A stretch of 9,553 nt of DNA. It comes from Rhodoferax sp. UBA5149. GTDB taxonomy: Bacteria > Pseudomonadota > Gammaproteobacteria > Burkholderiales > Burkholderiaceae_C. This document shows, one piece after another, positions 6,381 to 9,553 of this stretch (the first letter of the stretch is position 1; every line of letters starts with the position of its first letter). The DNA is taken from the NCBI RefSeq assembly GCF_002413825.1, contig NZ_DHXT01000028.1:6769-16321 (forward strand), given 5' to 3'. The translations under genes and the position numbers were made by a program. Below the pieces are notes generated by a model. It ran no database searches. It was given only the letters and a program-made list of their open reading frames with translations, and was not told where the DNA came from.

Positions 6381-7589
6381 TCACTTGACCGGCTTGGCGC
6401 TGGCCTGCACGGCCAGGGCGGCCGCCGGTGCGGGCGCTGCTGTTGCTGTTGCAGAAGGCGCTACTGAATTGCTAGCTGCTTGCGCAATATTGACAGGGGC
6501 TACAGCGGTTTTTTCCTTGTAGATAGTGACCTTCTGACCCGGCGACAGCACATGCACACCGGCCGTCACCACCTGCATGCCGGGCTGCAGGCCGGCCGCC
6601 ACCACCACCTCGTTGCCATCGGCCGTGGCGATTTGCACCGGCTGCAGTTTGACCGTCATGGTCGCGCTGTCCAGCACCCACACCGTGGACGCATTTGCGA
6701 CCTGATGAAAGGCACTGGTGGGCAGCTTGATGACCGGCACACCGCCGCGATCAAAGGCTTGTGGCAGCACCGAGACCGTGGTCCCGAGCGCCAAATTGTC
6801 CTTGGGCGGCAAGGCCACTTTCACGCCAAAAGTACGGGTCACCGGGTCGGAGCTGGCCGCCACCTCGCGCACCAAGCCTTTGAGCGTGGTCTTGGTCGAC
6901 CACAGCTGCACATCAACCGCAGAGCCGGTCTTGATCAGTGCCACCCGGTCTTCAGGCACGGCAAACACCACGTCGCGCGGGCCGTCCTGCGCAATGCGCA
7001 CCACCGGCGTGCCGGCCGTCACCACCTGGCCCGGCTCGGCCTCCACCGCCGTCACCACGCCGGAGACGTCCGCCACCAGCGTGGTGTAAGACGCCTGGTT
7101 GCCCTGCCCCGACAACTGGGCCTGCGCCTGCTCCAGCTGCGCCTGGGCCGCCTTCAGGCTGGCTTCACGCCGCTCCAGCTCCGCGCCGCTGATGAAATTC
7201 TGTTCGCGCAGCGCCTTGTAGCGCTTGAAATCGGCGGCGGCCAGATCGCGGTTGGTGGCAGCAGCCACCATTTGCGCGCGTGCCGCGTCGGCCGCCAGTT
7301 TGTAGTCCTGCGGGTCGAGCTGCGCCAGCACTTGGCCGACTTTGACGCGCTGGCCGAGTTCGGCCTGGCGCCGCACGATCTTGCCGCCGACCCGAAACCC
7401 GAGCCGCGACTCCACCCGTGCCCGCACCTCGCCGGCAAATTCGGCACCGGAGTGCATGCTGTCCAGCCCGACCGTGACAACCTTCACGGCGCGGATCGGC
7501 TCCTCCGTGGGGACGGGCTTGGCGCAGGCGGCCAGTAACAGCGCGGCGATGATGAGCGTCGCCGCCGTTTGAATTGACTTGATCGGCAT
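6381..7589 (-). CDS. Efflux RND transporter periplasmic adaptor (membrane fusion protein), lipoprotein
   Basis: Adaptor that bridges the inner-membrane RND pump and an outer-membrane channel. It has 402 residues. A lipoprotein signal peptide ends in the lipobox LAAC with the lipidated C22. The first half-lipoyl segment is around GFRVGGKIVRRQAELGQRVKVGQVL (from residue 64), followed by an Ala/Gln/Glu-rich alpha-hairpin (about 95-165), the second half-lipoyl segment (ADVSGVVTAVEAEPGQVV), then beta-barrel and membrane-proximal domains. The last ~40 residues are a low-complexity Ala/Pro/Ser/Thr tail, part of which is encoded by a degenerate interspersed repeat. The ATG at 7587-7589 has AGG 8 nt upstream. 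It is first gene of a two-gene operon with the RND pump. No outer-membrane factor or regulator gene is adjacent in the window. Confidence 0.95.
   Translation of the reverse strand: MPIKSIQTAATLIIAALLLAACAKPVPTEEPIRAVKVVTVGLDSMHSGAEFAGEVRARVESRLGFRVGGKIVRRQAELGQRVKVGQVLAQLDPQDYKLAADAARAQMVAAATNRDLAAADFKRYKALREQNFISGAELERREASLKAAQAQLEQAQAQLSGQGNQASYTTLVADVSGVVTAVEAEPGQVVTAGTPVVRIAQDGPRDVVFAVPEDRVALIKTGSAVDVQLWSTKTTLKGLVREVAASSDPVTRTFGVKVALPPKDNLALGTTVSVLPQAFDRGGVPVIKLPTSAFHQVANASTVWVLDSATMTVKLQPVQIATADGNEVVVAAGLQPGMQVVTAGVHVLSPGQKVTIYKEKTAVAPVNIAQAASNSVAPSATATAAPAPAAALAVQASAKPVK
6460..6501 (+). repeat. Degenerate interspersed repeat, copy A (inside the fusion protein gene, antisense)
   Basis: GCTACT (6460-6465), TAGCTGCTTGCG (6473-6484) and GGGCT (6497-6501) occur in exactly the same spacing as in copy B at 8425-8466; 30 of 42 positions agree without gaps. 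From memory, TAGCTGCTTGCG...GGGCTACAG is the core of a short repeat scattered through Comamonadaceae genomes. Here it lies antisense to the fusion protein gene and encodes part of its Ala-rich tail (around AVAPVNIAQAASNSVA). Confidence 0.65.
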
Positions 7590-7633
7590 GATGAAAACCT
7601 AAGAAAGGGTCTGAACACGGGTCAAAATTATTT

Positions 7634-7653
7634 TAATGACCTATTGGTTAGTA
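7634..7653. promoter_or_regulatory. Candidate TetR-type operator upstream of the efflux operon
   Basis: TAATGACC (7634-7641) and GGTTAGTA (7646-7653) form an imperfect inverted repeat (6 of 8) around TATT, with partial symmetry continuing into the AT-rich flanks. The GACC-N4-GGTt core is typical of TetR-family operators in front of RND efflux operons. It lies 45 nt upstream of the fusion protein ATG and in the space shared with divergent hpnC. No TetR gene is in the window, so the regulator would be elsewhere. The remaining intergenic sequence to 7788 holds a 7-bp hairpin at 7689-7717 and nothing else I can support. Confidence 0.4.
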
Positions 7654-7773
7654 ATTTATGGCAAATGCGAATGCTTGTCAAGACGCGAAGCCGCCACGCC
7701 ACAGTTGCGAGGCGGTTCCAGGGGTATTCGGGCACCGCGCCAAAACAAGCGTCGGGTGCTGACCGCTTGCGGG

Positions 7774-7779
7774 CAAAAT
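7774..7779 (+). promoter_or_regulatory. Candidate -10 element of hpnC
   Basis: CAAAAT lies 9 nt before the hpnC ATG, in GGGCAAAATC. No Shine-Dalgarno is evident between it and the ATG, and no convincing -35 is seen. If real, it would give a leaderless or nearly leaderless transcript. Tentative. Confidence 0.25.
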
Positions 7780-7788
7780 CAGCGCACC

Positions 7789-8658
7789 ATGCAGCACCCC
7801 GCACCCGCTTCCCCGCCCGCCCCGGTTTCGATCCAGCACTATGAAAACTTCCCGGTAGCGTCGTTCCTGTGCCCGGCGCATTTGCGCGCACCGATCGCCG
7901 CCATCTACCACTTTGCCCGCACCGCCGATGACATCGCCGATGAGGGCGACGCCACGCCGCAGCAGCGGCTGGACGAGCTGCAGGCTTACCGCCAGGACCT
8001 GATCGCCACCTGTGATCAGAACCCCACATTCAGCCCGCGCTGGGCGCCGGTATTCGGGCCGCTGCACCACGCCATTCAGACCCACCAGCTGCCGGTGCCG
8101 GCCTTGCACGATCTGCTGGATGCGTTTGAACAAGACGTGGAAAAAACGCGGGACCGAGCCGGCTACGCCAACCAGGCTGAATTGCTGGACTACTGCCGCC
8201 GCTCGGCCAATCCGGTCGGCCGGCTGCTGCTGCACCTGTACGGCGTGACCGACGCGCACGCCCTGCTTCTCAGCGATGACATCTGCACTGCCTTGCAGCT
8301 GATCAACTTCTGGCAAGACCCGAGCGTGGACATCCCCCGCGGTCGCTACTACCTGACGCAGGAGGACTGCGCCCGCTTTGGCGTCTTGCAGCCGGACATG
8401 CTGGCCTGCCGACAAACCGCATCTGCTACTAATTTAATAGCTGCTTGCGTAGATTCGGCGAGGGCTCGCATGAAAAATGGCGCTGCATTGGTGCACCGGG
8501 TGCCGGGCCGCGCCGGCTGGGAGCTGCGCCTGGTGGTGCAAGGCGGCCTGCGCATTCTGGACAAGATAGAGGCCCTGCAATTTGCCACCCTTGTGCAGCG
8601 CCCAACCCTGAAGTGGTGGGACGCACCGGTCATGCTGTGGCGCGCCCTATGGATGTGA
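7789..8658 (+). CDS. hpnC: Hydroxysqualene synthase HpnC (squalene/phytoene synthase family)
   Basis: In the HpnCDE route, HpnD condenses two farnesyl diphosphates to presqualene diphosphate, HpnC converts that to hydroxysqualene, and HpnE reduces it to squalene, the precursor of hopanoids. The 289 residues fit the family. Both magnesium-diphosphate binding motifs are present: DDIAD at 47-51 and NFWQDPSVDIPRGRYYL with D177 and D181; the NFWQD form and the GRAGWELRLVVQGGLRIL tail are typical of HpnC rather than HpnD. The start is MQHPAPAS at 7789, just before the conserved HYENFPVASFL; the frame is open back to 7636 but that stretch shows no family similarity and overlaps the operator. The Shine-Dalgarno is poor. 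Residues 213-226 (ATNLIAACVDSARA) are encoded by a degenerate repeat and use codons rare in the rest of the gene (TTA, ATA, GTA, AGG). hpnD follows after 10 nt. Confidence 0.93.
   Translation: MQHPAPASPPAPVSIQHYENFPVASFLCPAHLRAPIAAIYHFARTADDIADEGDATPQQRLDELQAYRQDLIATCDQNPTFSPRWAPVFGPLHHAIQTHQLPVPALHDLLDAFEQDVEKTRDRAGYANQAELLDYCRRSANPVGRLLLHLYGVTDAHALLLSDDICTALQLINFWQDPSVDIPRGRYYLTQEDCARFGVLQPDMLACRQTASATNLIAACVDSARARMKNGAALVHRVPGRAGWELRLVVQGGLRILDKIEALQFATLVQRPTLKWWDAPVMLWRALWM
8425..8466 (+). repeat. Degenerate interspersed repeat, copy B (inside hpnC, sense)
   Basis: It carries GCTACT (8425-8430), TAGCTGCTTGCG (8438-8449) and GGGCT (8462-8466) in the same register as copy A at 6460-6501. 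It is read in frame as hpnC residues 213-226. The local codons are AT-rich compared with the surrounding gene, which supports an origin outside the gene rather than chance similarity. Confidence 0.65.
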
Positions 8659-8662
8659 CAAT
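8654..8662 (+). promoter_or_regulatory. Candidate extended -10 promoter at the hpnD start
   Basis: TGTGACAAT fits the extended -10 pattern TG-N-TATAAT (hexamer GACAAT, 8657-8662), and the A of the hpnD ATG is 7 nt downstream, where transcription would start. This would give a leaderless hpnD mRNA in addition to the hpnC-hpnD transcript. The nearby AGGG is only 2 nt from the ATG, too close to be a normal ribosome binding site. Tentative. Confidence 0.3.
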
Positions 8663-8668
8663 AGGGCG

Positions 8669-9508
8669 ATGACCCCAGAGCACTACGTCCAGCAAAAAGC
8701 CGCCGCCTCGGGCAGCAGCTTTTATTACGCCTTCCTGTTTTTACCCAAACCCCGGCGCGCCGCCATCACCGCGTTTTATGCGTTCTGCCGCGAGGTCGAT
8801 GACGTGGTCGACGAGATGGTGGACCCCGGCGTGGCCAGCAGCAAGCTGGCCTGGTGGCAGGCGGAAGTGGCCCAGTCGTTTGCCGGCCAACCCAGCCACC
8901 CGGTGATGCAGGCCCTGATGCCGCTGACCGCCGACTACAAAATCGAGCAACGCCATCTGCAGGCGGTGATCGAGGGCTGCCAGATGGACCTGTCGCAAAC
9001 CCGCTACCTCGACTATCCCGGTCTGCAGCGTTACTGCCACTTGGTGGCCGGCGTGGTGGGCGAAGTGGCGGCCAACATCTTCGGCCAGACGCTGGTGCAA
9101 ACCACCGTTTACGCGCACAAGCTGGGCCAGGCGCTGCAGCTCACCAACATCATCCGCGACGTCGGTGAAGACGCCCTGCGCGGGCGCATCTACCTGCCGA
9201 TGAACGACTTGCAGCAGTTTGACGTCAAGGCGCATGAAATCCTCAAGCGCACTTACTCGGAGCGCTTCACAGAACTCATGAAATTCCAGGCCCGGCGCGC
9301 CCAGGATTTGTACGACGAGGCCTTGGCGCTGCTGCCGCCAGCCGACCGCCGCGCCCAGAAACCGGGGCTGATGATGGCGAGCATCTACCGCGCCTTGCTG
9401 ACAGAGATTGAGCGCGATAACTTTCAGGTGCTGCACCAGCGCGTCAGCCTGACACCCCTGCGCAAGCTGTGGCTGGCGTGGAAGGTGCAAGCCCTGGGCA
9501 GGATCTAG
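8669..9508 (+). CDS. hpnD: Presqualene diphosphate synthase HpnD (squalene/phytoene synthase family)
   Basis: Condenses two farnesyl diphosphates head to head into presqualene diphosphate, the substrate of HpnC. The 279 residues fit the family. Aspartate-rich motifs are intact: REVDDVVDE with D44, D45 and D48, and NIIRDVGEDALRGRIYLP with D164 and D168; the N-terminal YVQQKAAASGSSFYYAFLFLPKPRRAAITAFYAF is the characteristic HpnD/CrtB opening. By fold alone a phytoene synthase (CrtB) is possible, but pairing with hpnC strongly favours HpnD. The ATG at 8669 lies 10 nt after the hpnC stop, so translation is probably coupled; an extended -10 just upstream could also give a separate transcript. HpnE, expected next in many genomes, does not start within the remaining 45 nt in a form I can support. 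Confidence 0.93.
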   Translation: MTPEHYVQQKAAASGSSFYYAFLFLPKPRRAAITAFYAFCREVDDVVDEMVDPGVASSKLAWWQAEVAQSFAGQPSHPVMQALMPLTADYKIEQRHLQAVIEGCQMDLSQTRYLDYPGLQRYCHLVAGVVGEVAANIFGQTLVQTTVYAHKLGQALQLTNIIRDVGEDALRGRIYLPMNDLQQFDVKAHEILKRTYSERFTELMKFQARRAQDLYDEALALLPPADRRAQKPGLMMASIYRALLTEIERDNFQVLHQRVSLTPLRKLWLAWKVQALGRI

Positions 9509-9511
9509 ATG

Positions 9512-9553
9512 CCCCCCACGCTTGTCACTGCGTGTACTGCGCTGCCCCCCGAG
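9512..9553. repeat. Possible start of an intergenic repeat at the window edge
   Basis: The segment CCCCCCACGCTTGTC...GCTGCCCCCCGAG after the hpnD stop resembles, from memory, a short GC-rich palindromic intergenic repeat common in Comamonadaceae, which normally continues with a G-rich arm. The second arm is beyond the edge, so it cannot be confirmed here. An ATG directly after the hpnD stop opens a frame (MPPTLVTAC...) that I take as chance. Confidence 0.3.

Noticed and set aside
6480..7538. 352-codon open frame on the plus strand
   Set aside because: Antisense shadow of the membrane fusion protein gene with biased Arg/His/Gly/Leu composition.
7636..7788. Longer hpnC start giving a 340-residue protein
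   Set aside because: The extra 51 residues show no family similarity, and the segment contains promoter-like and operator-like sequence; the family N-terminus begins near 7789.

Overview
The window looks like a chromosomal core segment from a GC-rich betaproteobacterium, most likely Comamonadaceae (Rhodoferax/Polaromonas-like). The evidence is the ClpX, ClpP and trigger factor sequence types, the order tRNA-Leu / tig / clpP / clpX, a consecutive hpnC-hpnD pair, and degenerate copies of interspersed repeats that I associate from memory with this family. No database search was possible. I see no phage, transposase, CRISPR, toxin-antitoxin or other defence genes, and no previously undescribed system. 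The points of interest are small: repeats, hairpins and promoter architecture.

Layout, left to right. (1) Positions 1-3140, all on the minus strand, form the protein-quality-control block. Transcription runs tRNA-Leu(UAG), tig (trigger factor), clpP, clpX, and clpX runs off the left edge. Trigger factor folds nascent chains at the ribosome exit; ClpP with ClpX is the ATP-dependent protease that degrades failed or tagged proteins. A sigma-32-like heat-shock promoter lies in front of clpP. A 52-bp-period tandem palindromic repeat separates the tRNA from tig, and hairpins sit between tig/clpP and clpP/clpX.

(2) Positions 3141-7589, also minus strand, are a compact two-gene efflux operon: a lipoprotein membrane fusion protein followed 7 nt later by an AcrB-type RND pump, closed by a strong intrinsic terminator whose U-tract ends at the base next to the tRNA. 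No outer-membrane channel and no regulator gene is in the window, but a TetR-type palindrome lies upstream of the membrane fusion gene.

(3) Positions 7789-9508, plus strand and divergent from the efflux operon, hold hpnC and hpnD, two trans-isoprenyl-diphosphate synthases. They make hydroxysqualene from farnesyl diphosphate by way of presqualene diphosphate. HpnE, which would complete squalene synthesis, is not present before the right edge. The last 45 bases hold no gene I can support.

The most notable observation is a pair of related degenerate repeat copies, one inside the fusion protein gene (antisense) and one inside hpnC (sense). Both are read through as protein without breaking the frame.
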